Of a stretch of 64,000 nt of DNA, positions 8,451 to 17,741 are shown one piece after another. Both the position numbers and the translations under genes were made by a program. The notes under the pieces were generated by a model, which was not told where the DNA came from, searched no databases, and saw only the letters and a program-made list of their open reading frames with translations. Position 1 is the first letter of the stretch; every line of letters starts with the position of its first letter. Origin of the DNA: DASZRZ01 sp963732925 (GTDB lineage: Bacteria > Acidobacteriota > Terriglobia > Terriglobales > Acidobacteriaceae); the NCBI GenBank assembly GCA_963732925.1, contig CAVTBJ010000006.1, positions 248,001 through 312,000 of the forward strand, read 5' to 3'.

Positions 8451-9512
8451 TCATTGCGAGAGGCTCCTGAAGATCTTCTTGAGCACCTGCCATCCGAAGA
8501 GCTGTAGCGGACTTCCCGCGAACGCATGAGCGATGGCTAAGACATTGATCGGCCAAAGGTGCTCGCTATTAACCACGATATAGACTGGCTCTGACCAATG
8601 CGGCCGGAACTTGTACTTGTAATGTTCAAGTCCTTTGAAGTTATAAAGGGGATTCGCGCTCCAGCGCATGAAACGAAAGAACATGCGCAGCCAGAGGGGA
8701 CCAGGCCGGCCAGGAGCAAGACCGGCTTTGGCGGACAACGGAGCAAGTCCCATACTCACCGTTTTGCATCCCTCGGCAGCGAAAGTAGACATCGCGGAAT
8801 GAACAAGCAGTTCGCTCGTACCGAGTGGAGCAAGGTCTCCGTACGCCCATTGTTCAAAGAGCCACCCGTTCCGGTTCGGCATCGGAGTGCAAAGCAAGTA
8901 CGCGATGATTTTACGGTTGCTCCTTGCAATAAAGATTCGGCGGTCGCTGAGCTCGGCGAAGATCTCCGGTTCAATGAGGAAGTGCAGCGGCGGCAGGTGC
9001 TTACGGCGAAGCCACGCTTCACGGATCTCGCGCAGTTCACTCGATGTCGCAGCGGTCTCAGGGGCCATTTCAGACACGGTGATCCCCTTATGCCGCGCGC
9101 GTGCGACTTGGTATCGAAGGGATGCGCGCGATTCGAGAATTGAATGCCACGCCATTGGGTTCCAGTAAGGGAGAGAGCCTATCGAGACAATGGAATACCC
9201 GGGCAAATGGCGAACAGTGCCGATGAAGCGCGGTCCGACATGGAAATAACAGACGCGCTCGTATCTGCGATGCGCGTCGGACTCGAACTCGCTTGCAATT
9301 TCACCGATCATGGCCGGGTGGCACACAGGCGCACCAGCGACGACTCGGATACGCCCACAGGTGACATAGCCTACGACTCCATCCTGCCGGCCGCTGAACC
9401 AGTGCTGAATACCGGGGTTAAGGATTTGATATGCGAGTGGGTTCCAGCTATGCGCAAGCACAAGTTCGCGAGCTAGAGAAAAGGCTGCAGCTTGCGGCAC
9501 AGGGACGTTCAT
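8451..9512 (-). CDS. DUF2156 / phosphatidylglycerol lysyltransferase C-terminal-like protein
   Basis: A 353-residue GNAT-fold protein resembling the catalytic domain of MprF without its membrane flippase part. Visible family features are ARELVLAHSWNPLAYQ near the start, GRIRVVAGAPVCHPA, ARHKGITVSEM, FLIEPEIFAELSDRR, and LYNFKGLEHYKYKFRPHW near the end, the usual terminal motif. It probably transfers an acyl or aminoacyl group, but the substrate is unknown. ATG 9512 was chosen over an in-frame TTG five codons upstream. Its spacing from neighbours suggests an independent unit. Confidence 0.78.
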   Translation of the reverse strand: MNVPVPQAAAFSLARELVLAHSWNPLAYQILNPGIQHWFSGRQDGVVGYVTCGRIRVVAGAPVCHPAMIGEIASEFESDAHRRYERVCYFHVGPRFIGTVRHLPGYSIVSIGSLPYWNPMAWHSILESRASLRYQVARARHKGITVSEMAPETAATSSELREIREAWLRRKHLPPLHFLIEPEIFAELSDRRIFIARSNRKIIAYLLCTPMPNRNGWLFEQWAYGDLAPLGTSELLVHSAMSTFAAEGCKTVSMGLAPLSAKAGLAPGRPGPLWLRMFFRFMRWSANPLYNFKGLEHYKYKFRPHWSEPVYIVVNSEHLWPINVLAIAHAFAGSPLQLFGWQVLKKIFRSLSQ

Positions 9513-9758
9513 TCTGCAAGTTTCCAATGACTAAGACGGTCATGAGGTTCGATGGGAGAAGGCTGCGAGACGGTGGTGTTGCGGATGGCGAATCGCAGAG
9601 CTGGAGGTCTGCGCTACCGCCATCGGTCAATCAAGCCTTTGCATTCGATCAACGAGGAAGAGGACGGCGCACCCGGCGAGCCTCCCATTGCGCACGAGAC
9701 CCGCGCGGAATGGGAACCCTGGACCCCGTCCCTCCAGAAAAACCTCCGACAGCGGCTT

Positions 9759-10310
9759 TTAATCCGCCGCCGAGGTTTTGGCCGCATCCTCCATCGTATC
9801 CGCTGTAGGGCCATAAATGCTGGGCACACGAGCACCCATGGGGCGCAGGTAAACGGAAAGCTGGCCACGGTGGTGGATGCTGTGGCTGTTCATCATCATG
9901 AGCAATTGGAACCTGGGCACGCTCATCATCCCTAGAAAGTCCACGATCTCCAGCAACTGCTGAGGCGTCAACTGCCGTATGTTGGCAAGGGCGCGACGCA
10001 GATTGCGGTCATACCACTCGGCCATTGCGGCACCGCTCCTGGGTTCCTGGCTGTGGTAGCGTTTGTCCGTAAAATCGAACTTGCCTTCGCAGATATTGTC
10101 GAGAAACAGCACATCCTCCATGGCGATGTGCCAGGCCAGTTCGTGCGCGCTGCGGTTCTTGGGAGCAGGGCGGTAGTCGGAGCGGGCATCGGGGATGGCG
10201 GCCAGCACCCTCTTGGTGGTTTCGAGTTCGTATTCGATAGCTTGCGCCAGAAAATCGCGAAGCCCAGCGACGAACTCCGGCGTGGGGGTCGGCTGACTAG
10301 CCGTGGACAT
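9759..10310 (-). CDS. DinB family metal-binding protein
   Basis: A 183-residue four-helix DinB/YfiT-like protein. Three metal-ligand histidines are recognisable: one in SAHELAWHIAMED and two in NSHSIHHRGQL, the family's normal arrangement. These proteins include thiol-dependent transferases and damage-inducible proteins of unknown activity. The ATG at 10310 follows a near-perfect AGGAGG ribosome site, which settles the start against a 52-codon upstream extension. Confidence 0.85.
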   Translation of the reverse strand: MSTASQPTPTPEFVAGLRDFLAQAIEYELETTKRVLAAIPDARSDYRPAPKNRSAHELAWHIAMEDVLFLDNICEGKFDFTDKRYHSQEPRSGAAMAEWYDRNLRRALANIRQLTPQQLLEIVDFLGMMSVPRFQLLMMMNSHSIHHRGQLSVYLRPMGARVPSIYGPTADTMEDAAKTSAAD

Positions 10311-10663
10311 AGGTCCTCCTCGAATAAAAAGTGCGGAATGATCAGGTCGCCGGCCGTTCGGCCCCGGGAGCGAACCCGGGAACTGCCAAAGGCAGGATAC
10401 GTAGGGAATTTTCAACCTCGCACGCGCCGAATGCAATGGGAATTGCTCTTGCCTGGGGAGCGGCACTCAGGGCAGGGTTTTCGAAAGCGGTCTCAGTTTT
10501 TTCGCCATATTGCACCGAGTTTGGGTGATTGACCCCCACGGATGTCAGGCGTAGGCTGGGCCGAGAGTCAGGTCCTCTGGTTTCATTCCTGCCGGCATTT
10601 CGCTACCGGTTCGACATTCCTTCCCGTTAGCAGATCTTCACAAATCAAAAAGGAGGAAGAACT

Positions 10664-11095
10664 ATGGCATCCAAAAACGTGGATACCGTCCGTGCCGCCC
10701 ATGAAGCCTGGAACCGCCGCGATTTCGACGGGGTGGTTCAAAATGTTTCCGAGAACGTGAACTACACAGACCGCGCTCGCGGGTCCACCATGAACAGCAG
10801 GCAACAGTTCCGGCAATTTGTGGAAGCCTGGGCCCAGGCGTTCTCCAATGGAAAGATCGTGAACCCGCAATACCTGGAGGCGGGAGACACGGTAATTGCG
10901 CAATTCACCATGGAGGGCACGAATGACGGCAGCTATATGGGCATGAAGCCCACCGGACGCCGGGCATCCGTGATGCTGTGCGAAATCGTGAAGTGCGATA
11001 AGAACGGCGCGGCTATCTCCGGCAATATCTATTATGACCAGTACAGCCTGCTGACTCAGCTCGGCCACATTAAGCCGCTGGCCACCGCTGCCTGA
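10664..11095 (+). CDS. SnoaL-like (NTF2 fold) protein
   Basis: A 143-residue NTF2-like protein beginning KNVDTVRAAHEAWNRRDFDG, the usual start of SnoaL-like/ester-cyclase domains, followed by VNYTDRARG, the F-x-x-x-V-x-x-W helix (FVEAWAQAF), and FTMEGTNDGSYMGMKPTGRR, the conserved hairpin. Catalytic role cannot be assigned. The ATG sits behind AGGAGG. No polyketide or other biosynthetic genes are nearby, so it is probably a general small-molecule enzyme or stress protein. Confidence 0.75.
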   Translation: MASKNVDTVRAAHEAWNRRDFDGVVQNVSENVNYTDRARGSTMNSRQQFRQFVEAWAQAFSNGKIVNPQYLEAGDTVIAQFTMEGTNDGSYMGMKPTGRRASVMLCEIVKCDKNGAAISGNIYYDQYSLLTQLGHIKPLATAA

Positions 11096-11225
11096 CCTTC
11101 TGCGTTCCGAGCAGCGACGCCTGCCAAAAGCCCGGCGGGACTGGACATCGTCGCGGATGAAACCACGGACGGCTGCTGCTTCGTCGAACGGGCACGGGCC
11201 CCGAGCCCGTGCCCGCCGATACGCG

Positions 11226-12273
11226 TCAGTAGCCATGGCCGCCAGGCCCCAAGGTGATCTTGCCGCGAAACATGCGGTAGACAAACACGAAGTAGCCAAT
11301 CGCAACCAGCATCCCAAAACTCCACCAGATGAGACCGACCGAAAGCGCGTGCTCGCCGGAGTGTGCGTTGTACACAGTGATATTCCTTGCCGCGTCGGTG
11401 GTGGAAACCAGCAGGTTGGGATACACAGCGGCGGCGGCGCCGGAAAGCATGAAAATCAAATATGAACAGGACGAGAGAAATGCCACGCGCTCTTTTCCCC
11501 GGCGATGCGCGTTCCACAAACTGAGCAAGGAGAACGCGACCAGCAGGGGAATCGCATAGAGGAATGGGAGGGCGCGATAGTTGTCCAGCAGCGCGGGACG
11601 GATGGAGAGGGTCGCAACCAGGCTGACAACCGTAACCGCGACCAGCACCGGCCACAGGGCGGAGATGACACGGCGTGCCCGCTGGTTGATTTCCCCCGAG
11701 GTCTTCAGGGCAATGTAGCAGGCGCCATGCAGCGCCAAGGCGACCAGCGCTACCACCCCGCCAATCACCGTGTACCAGTCGAGAATGCCGGGATAGGGGC
11801 CGACTCGCCAGTTGGTCCAAAGGGGCAGAAAGAAGTACTGGTCCGCCTGCAAAGGGACGCCGCGAATCACGTTGGCCAGAGCGGCTCCAAAGAAAACAGC
11901 CAGCAAGGTGCTGGCGCCGCCGAAACAAAGATCACACAGGCCCCGCCACACCGCGGATTCCAGATGCCCGCGCAGCTCGATGCCAATGCCGCGCAGGATG
12001 AGCAGCCAGAGCACGATCATGAGCGGCAGGTAAAAACCGCTGAAGGCCGAGGCATAAAGCAGGGGAAAAGCAAAATACAGGGTGCCGCCACCGGCAAGCA
12101 GCCAGACTTCATTGCCGTCCCAGACCGGGCCAATGGTACGGATGACGAATTGGCGCTCAAGATCGCTGTCGGGCGATCCAGAGGTGCAGAATCCCGGCGC
12201 CGAGGTCAAAGCCGTCGAGAACGACGTAGCCGGTAATCATGATGGCCACAAGCCAGAACCAGATCAGCAGCAA
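11226..12273 (-). CDS. cydB: Cytochrome bd ubiquinol oxidase subunit II (frameshifted)
   Basis: Membrane partner of CydA in the quinol-oxidising bd terminal oxidase. The N-terminus LLIWFWLVAIMITGYVVLDG is read from a TTG at 12273 and continues FDLGAGILHLWIAR; the rest (DSDLERQFVIRTIGPVWDGN onward) is in another frame, so a one-base loss (or two-base gain) lies at about 12165-12180. After that the frame is clean for 300 residues with repeated hydrophobic helices and ends GKITLGPGGHGY. A GAGGAG ribosome site precedes the TTG, 9 bases after the cydA stop. If the shift is real, the protein would lose its N-terminal helix. Confidence 0.85.
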
Positions 12274-12282
12274 AGCAACTCC

Positions 12283-13648
12283 TCACGCCAGCGGGAAGGG
12301 AACTCCCGATTCGACGCTGGAAAGCGGCTCCTCCACCGGACCGCGCGCGATAATGTGGTGAACGAGGAACAGAAAGACGATGGCCAGCACAGCATAGAGT
12401 CCCATGAAACCGAGCAGGGTAAACAGACTGTTGCCGGCGTGGATATAGCGGCGAATAGCCGTCGGCGGTGCGCATGAGTCCATAGACCAGCCAGGGCTGG
12501 CGGCCGATTTCAGCGGTCATCCAGCCGGCGGTGTTGGCGATGTGCGGCAGCGGAATGCACAACAGCAGAACCCAAAGCAGCCAGTTCGAGCTGTAAAGTT
12601 TGCCGCGCCATAGCTGGATGGCGGCGATCAGCATGACCGTAACGAACAGCGTCCCCAGCCCGGCCATGATGTGGTAGCTGTAATACAGCAGCGGGATGTT
12701 GGTGGGCCAATTCTCGCGCGGGAAGGCGTTCAGGCCACGCACCTGGGCCGTGGTGGTGCCGTAGATCAGGAAACTCAGCACTTTATTCGCGACCAGGGGA
12801 TTGTCGATGCGCTCGCTTTGCGTGTCCGGCTGGCCCAGGATCACGATCGGCGCCCCCGCTTCGGTGTGGAACAGGCCCTCCATGGCGGCCGTGGTAACCG
12901 GCTGGTGGATCGCCATGTAGCGGCCGTGGAGGTCGCCGGTGGGAAAGATCTGCACCACGCAGGCGAGAATGCCCACGATCACCGCCACGCGAAGAAATGC
13001 GCGCCCCTCTTCCAGAAACTTGCCTTCCAACAGGTAATAAGCTCCAATGCCGGCCATGACGAAGACGCCCGTGATGAGGGCCCCGCACATGTTGTGGGAA
13101 TACTGAATCAGGGCCCAGGGATTGAACAGCAGTCCCCAGAAGCTGGTCACGTTGAAAATGCCGTTGGGGGAGCGTTCAAAGGCGACCGGGTGCTGCATCC
13201 AGGCGTCGGTCACAATGATGAAAAAGCCGGAGAGCCAGGAGCCCACGAATACGGCGAAGGCTGCCCACCAGTGGCCGATGCGGCTTAAGCGTTGCTCGCC
13301 AAAGAGAAACAGGCCAAGAAAAGCCGACTCCAGGAAAAACGAGAAGACGCCCTCCATCACCAATGGCTGGCCGATCACGCCTCCGGTGACGCGAGAAAAC
13401 TCCGCCCAGTTTGTGCCGAACTGGAATTCCATGGGAATGCCAGTCACAACGCCCATGAGGAAACTGATTCCGAACACCTTGCCCCAGAATCGCGCGGAGC
13501 GGTTATAGACGGCGTTGCCGGTCCGCAGATACATGGTTTTCAGGATGAGGATGAGCGGGGCCAGGCCCATGGTGAGCTGCGGAAACAGATAATGAAAAGT
13601 GACCGTGAATCCGAAGTGCAGGCGATGCATCAGAAGGGCATCATTCAT
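12283..13648 (-). CDS. cydA: Cytochrome bd ubiquinol oxidase subunit I (frameshifted near C-terminus)
   Basis: Binds haems b558, b595 and d and the quinol. Visible features are the N-terminal haem His in LLMHRLHFGFTVTFHYLF, MEGVFSFFLESAFLG with the two proton-path glutamates, QYSHNMCGA with the haem b558 His, a short Q-loop, and GLMRTADGYS with the likely Met ligand region. After GYSP the frame shifts: the true C-terminus (YIHAGNSLFTLLGFMGLY) is in another frame, consistent with one extra C near 12448-12452. Total length would be about 455 residues, normal for CydA. ATG 13648 preferred over GTG 13657; a TATACT box lies about 20 bases upstream. Confidence 0.88.
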
Positions 13649-13734
13649 CGCTTCCACCCATCGTTGAAGTATAGATCACGTAGCGCGCCCTGCGAGCGCT
13701 GCTCCGACCTGCTCTTCCTGGCGATTCCCCGATG

Positions 13735-15255
13735 TCAGCCTGCCATTTCGGAGGCGCGGACCAGAGCTTGCGCCTTGTTGAGAGACTCCTGGTATTCGCG
13801 CGCCGGGTCGGAGTCGGCGACGATGCCAGCGCCTGCCTGCACGTAGGCCTTGTTGCCCTTCATGAGCATGGTGCGAATAGCGATGCAGGAGTCCAGATTG
13901 CCGGCAAAGTCGGCATAGAGAACGGAGCCTCCATAGATGCCGCGGCGGACGGGCTCGAGTTCCTCGATGATTTCCATGGCCCGCACTTTGGGCGCGCCGG
14001 AGAGAGTTCCAGCAGGGAAGCAGGCGGCAAAAGCGTCCAAAGCGTCGAGCTCCGGACGCAGCGTGCTCTGAATGGCCGAGACCAGGTGCATCACGTGGGA
14101 GTAGCGCTCCACGTACATGAGATCGCGCACCTTGACGGAGCCGTACTCGCTGACGCGGCCCAGGTCGTTGCGGCCCAGGTCCACCAGCATGACGTGCTCG
14201 GCGCGCTCTTTTTCATCGGTGCGCAGCTTTTCTTCCAGTTGCTGGTCTTCGGCTTCGCTGGCGCCGCGCGGCAGGGTACCGGCAATGGGACGGTATTCCA
14301 GCTTCTTCCCGGTCACGCGTACCAGCAATTCCGGCGAGGAGCCGAGCACGTGCAGGGTACCGTCGTCTTTGATTTTCGGGGTGGATTTTGTGCTTCCGCC
14401 GGAGCCCAGCTTGCCCATGCGCAGGAAATACATGTAAGGCGAGGGATTCACGGTGCGCAGGGCGCGGTAGATATCGAAGGGCGCGGCGGCGGGCTGAAAC
14501 TCCAGGCGCTGGGAGAGCACGACCTGGAAAGCGTCGCCGGCGGCGATGTACTCCTTGGCGCGGCGGACGCTCTGCATGAACTCCTCGCGGGAAGCCGACG
14601 ATTTGACCTTGATCTTGTGGGGGCGGCGCTCAGGGGAAAACTTCAGGCGGCGCACGCCGGCGGCAAGGCGGCGCTCCAGAGCGGCAATGTCCTCCAGAGC
14701 ACGTTCGTAGGCCTTTTTCGGCGGTTCCTCAGAGACGTCCACGGCGGCCACAATGTGGATCTGATGGCGCACGTGGTCGAAAGCCAACAGCCGGTCAAAA
14801 AACATCAGGACACAATCGGGGACGTGGAGGTCGTCCTTGGCAAGACTGGGCAGGCGCTCCAGACGGCGCACGCCGTCATAGGCGAAATATCCCACGGCTC
14901 CGCCCGTAAAGGGCGGCATCCCGGGCGGATGAGCGCAACGATGCTGGCGAAGCAGAGAGCGCATCACCTGAAACAGGTCGCCTTCAACGCGCTCGCGGCG
15001 GCGTCCGCGCTCTAGGACGATTTCGCTTCCGCGCGCTACCAGGCGCATATAGGGATCGACGCCAAGGAAGGTATAGCGCCCGATTTTTTCGCCGCCTTCC
15101 ACCGATTCCAGAAGAAAGGCGTCGGAATTGTCGTCGGCAATGCTCAGAAAAGCCGAGACCGGGGTGAGCAGGTCGGCGCTGACGGACTTAGACAGCGGCA
15201 CCAGGGTAGCGGTGCGGCTCAAGGCAAGAAATTCATTCCATTGCGGATATAGCAT
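13735..15255 (-). CDS. trpE: Anthranilate synthase component I
   Basis: Converts chorismate to anthranilate using ammonia from TrpG. The 506-residue product has the tryptophan feedback site LLES at about residue 47 in the N-terminal domain, then the chorismate-binding domain with PFTGGAVGYFAYD, YIAAGDAFQVVLSQRLEF, PIAGTLPRGA, LVDLGRNDLGRVS and FPAGTLSGAPKVRAMEII, all in the right order. ATG 15255 (MLYPQWNEF) gives a typical start; 30 in-frame codons upstream look non-coding. The frame is intact. Retention of LLES implies feedback inhibition. Confidence 0.93.
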   Translation of the reverse strand: MLYPQWNEFLALSRTATLVPLSKSVSADLLTPVSAFLSIADDNSDAFLLESVEGGEKIGRYTFLGVDPYMRLVARGSEIVLERGRRRERVEGDLFQVMRSLLRQHRCAHPPGMPPFTGGAVGYFAYDGVRRLERLPSLAKDDLHVPDCVLMFFDRLLAFDHVRHQIHIVAAVDVSEEPPKKAYERALEDIAALERRLAAGVRRLKFSPERRPHKIKVKSSASREEFMQSVRRAKEYIAAGDAFQVVLSQRLEFQPAAAPFDIYRALRTVNPSPYMYFLRMGKLGSGGSTKSTPKIKDDGTLHVLGSSPELLVRVTGKKLEYRPIAGTLPRGASEAEDQQLEEKLRTDEKERAEHVMLVDLGRNDLGRVSEYGSVKVRDLMYVERYSHVMHLVSAIQSTLRPELDALDAFAACFPAGTLSGAPKVRAMEIIEELEPVRRGIYGGSVLYADFAGNLDSCIAIRTMLMKGNKAYVQAGAGIVADSDPAREYQESLNKAQALVRASEMAG

Positions 15256-15473
15256 GGGACGGTGGAGTTGATTATACGGAAAGGCAGAGCCCTCAGCTGT
15301 CGGCAATCCACGCTCGGCCAGCGGGATCTGCTTGGAGTAATGCACAATCGGGTGATTTGCCTGGAACGTAAGCAGCGAGAGAGAAGAATAGGGCGTTCAG
15401 GGGTTGAGACGCTCAGCGCTCCAGATTACCAACTTGAAATGCATATCCCCGCGGGTCCATATCCCTTCCGTAA

Positions 15474-15502
15474 TTAACCTGGCATGCGAAATCTCCTATA
15501 AA
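15474..15502 (+). promoter_or_regulatory. Candidate sigma-70 promoter for the MBL hydrolase gene
   Basis: TTAACC (15474-15479) and TATAAA (15497-15502) are separated by 17 bases, about 95 bases ahead of the hydrolase start. The -35 box matches the consensus at four positions and the -10 at five. The rest of the 344-base spacer from 15256 to 15599 holds no gene I can support. Confidence 0.45.
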
Positions 15503-15599
15503 TTGACCGCGTTAGAAGCAGTTTTGGCACGGTCTTTCCGAGTGGCGGAAAGCGGGTTTTGCCGGTGGCGGGAAGAGCTGCAGGGGGCGCGAGCAACGC

Positions 15600-16418
15600 A
15601 TGCACATTAAATTCTGGGGAGTACGGGGCTCGACCCCGACGCCCCAGCGGGAAAACATGCGCTACGGCGGCAACACCTCCTGCGTGGAAGTGCGGGTCAA
15701 TGGGAGTCTGTACATCTTTGATTGCGGCACCGGATTTCGCAGCCTGGGCAAGGCCTTGACGCGCGAGTTCCTGACCGAGCCCATCCAGGCGCACATTTTT
15801 CTCTCGCACTTTCATTGGGACCACATCCAGGGCATCCCGTTTTTTGGCCCGCTTTACGAGAATCCCGATAACTGCTTTTCCTTTCACTCTTCCGGACACG
15901 GCAGGCGGCTTCAGCGGGCCGTAGAAGGGCAGATGGCAAACCCCTACTTCCCGGTCAACATGAATGAAATGGCGGCCCACCGCAACTTCTACAACATCCG
16001 GGACAGCAGAATGACGCTGGAAGACTGCACGGTAACCTCCATGTGGCTGAATCATCCGCAGGGGTGCCTGGGGTTCCGGGTGGAGAGCCGGGACGGAATC
16101 CTGGTTTATGCCACGGATAATGAGCCCGGACACCCCGAGTTCGACCGCAACCTGCGCAAACTGGCCGAAGGGGCGGACGTGCTGATCTACGACTCCCAGT
16201 ACCTGCCGGAAGAGTACGAGGCCCGCAGGCAGGGCTGGGGACACAGCCACTGGCGCGAGGCTGTCGACCTAGTCATGGAAAGCGGCGCGCGGGAGCTGAT
16301 TTTGTTCCACCACGACCCGGATCACAGCGATTTGTGCATCGATGCCACCGTTCGTAAGGCACGCGAGTATTACCCGGAAGTACGCGCCGCCGCCGAAGGG
16401 ATGGAAATTCAGCTCTAG
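15600..16418 (+). CDS. MBL-fold metallohydrolase
   Basis: A 272-residue cytoplasmic metallo-beta-lactamase-fold enzyme. The N-terminus MHIKFWGVRGSTPTP and YGGNTSCVEV are typical of the RNase Z/PhnP-like branch, and the two-metal site is present as SHFHWDHIQG, with later ligands in YATDNEPGH and FHHDPDHSD. No signal peptide. Substrate cannot be predicted; relatives hydrolyse phosphodiester bonds. The frame is intact and the start has no competing upstream ATG. Confidence 0.85.
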   Translation: MHIKFWGVRGSTPTPQRENMRYGGNTSCVEVRVNGSLYIFDCGTGFRSLGKALTREFLTEPIQAHIFLSHFHWDHIQGIPFFGPLYENPDNCFSFHSSGHGRRLQRAVEGQMANPYFPVNMNEMAAHRNFYNIRDSRMTLEDCTVTSMWLNHPQGCLGFRVESRDGILVYATDNEPGHPEFDRNLRKLAEGADVLIYDSQYLPEEYEARRQGWGHSHWREAVDLVMESGARELILFHHDPDHSDLCIDATVRKAREYYPEVRAAAEGMEIQL

Positions 16419-16600
16419 CGGTTTCCCGGAAAATTCTCTTCCAGCGGGAAAGGCCTCTCCGACCTAAAGACCGGATGAATTTGTTGCATTCCTGAACCTC
16501 GTGGTATTTTGCTTGTGCATTTTTTTTGGGATTGTATCGATTCAGAGGCTTGCCTGCGGCTGGCTGCTCAGTAGCCCGGGCAAACGGAGAGGGCTTCCCT

Positions 16601-17680
16601 GTGAAATTTCCTGTGAGACTCACTCTTGGCGCTTGCGCTTCCCTTCTGGCGATCGCCGGCGCCGTTCCCTTGCTGGCAGGCCCTCAGCCGCAGGCAGCTC
16701 CGCCCGCCGCATCGTCCTCCCAGATAACCGCGGAAGAGGGTCATGCGAGCCCGGAAGCTCCGCCTGAGCTGCAAAATCCGAACCTGCCCGACTGGGCCTA
16801 TGCCCCGCACACGGTGCCGACTGGTCCCAGGCCGCAGCGGCCGCCCGACAACACGGTGCTGCACGTACCTGGCAGCGAGCGCGGCTACACGCGCAGAGAG
16901 ATTGGCAACGGCTTTGGCGCGCCCGACTGGTTCCCTAACCTGCATCCTCCCGCGCCAAAGGTTGTAATGGAGGGGGACAAGCCGGGCGTACAGGCGTGCG
17001 CACACTGCCATTTGCCCACAGGCTATGGCCGGCCTGAGAATGAGGGCCTAGTGGGGCTCTCGGCGACCTACATCCTGCAGCAGTTGAGCGATTTCCGGAA
17101 CGGCCTGCGCCACAGCTCAAAACCGGGCATGGCAGCCACGTTGATGATTCCCGTGGCCAATCACGTCTCACCCCAGGACGCCAAGGAAGCGGCGGAATAC
17201 TTCGCCTCTGTGAAGCCGGTCAAATGGATCCATGTAAAAGAGTCGGCTACGGTTCCCAAGGTTCACTCTACAGGCTGGATGTGGATGCCGATCAAGGACG
17301 GTGGGAGCGAGCCGATCGGGGAGAGGGTAATTGAAGTTCCCGAAAATACCGAGCTCGTCGAAATGCGGGACACCGCTTCCCCGTTTATTGCCTACGCACC
17401 TCCCGGAAGCCTCAAGAGGGGAGAGGATCTGGTTCGAACCGGTGGGAACGGTAAGACCGTTGCGTGCGTCACATGCCATGGAGAGGATCTGAAAGGAATG
17501 GGCAACTTCGTGCCCTCCATCGCCGGACGCTCGCCCAGTTCCCTCGGCCGGCAGCTCTTTGATTTTCAGACCGGCGCGAGGCACGGCGTGAATTCGGGAC
17601 TGATGAAGGCCCCCGTGGCCAAGCTGACCAACGCGGATATCGTCGACATTACCGCCTATCTGGCATCCCTGAATCCATAG
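16601..17680 (+). CDS. Periplasmic diheme cytochrome c, copy 1
   Basis: A 359-residue exported protein with two covalent haem sites, CAHCH at about 133-137 and CVTCH at about 289-293, so an electron carrier in the periplasm. A signal peptide (LTLGACASLLAIAGAVPLLAG) is followed by a Pro/Ala-rich linker and then PNLPDWAY, VLHVPGSERGYTR and FGAPDWFPNLHPPAPK. The second haem domain includes GMGNFVPSIAGRSPSS. GTG at 16601 has a GGAGAGGG ribosome site. The next gene is a close paralogue. The redox partner is not visible. Confidence 0.85.
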   Translation: MKFPVRLTLGACASLLAIAGAVPLLAGPQPQAAPPAASSSQITAEEGHASPEAPPELQNPNLPDWAYAPHTVPTGPRPQRPPDNTVLHVPGSERGYTRREIGNGFGAPDWFPNLHPPAPKVVMEGDKPGVQACAHCHLPTGYGRPENEGLVGLSATYILQQLSDFRNGLRHSSKPGMAATLMIPVANHVSPQDAKEAAEYFASVKPVKWIHVKESATVPKVHSTGWMWMPIKDGGSEPIGERVIEVPENTELVEMRDTASPFIAYAPPGSLKRGEDLVRTGGNGKTVACVTCHGEDLKGMGNFVPSIAGRSPSSLGRQLFDFQTGARHGVNSGLMKAPVAKLTNADIVDITAYLASLNP

Positions 17681-17741
17681 CGAATGGGGATGCGCGGGGA
17701 GAGATGCGACGATGGTTTCCGTCGGTAAAGGCTAGTCTGCC

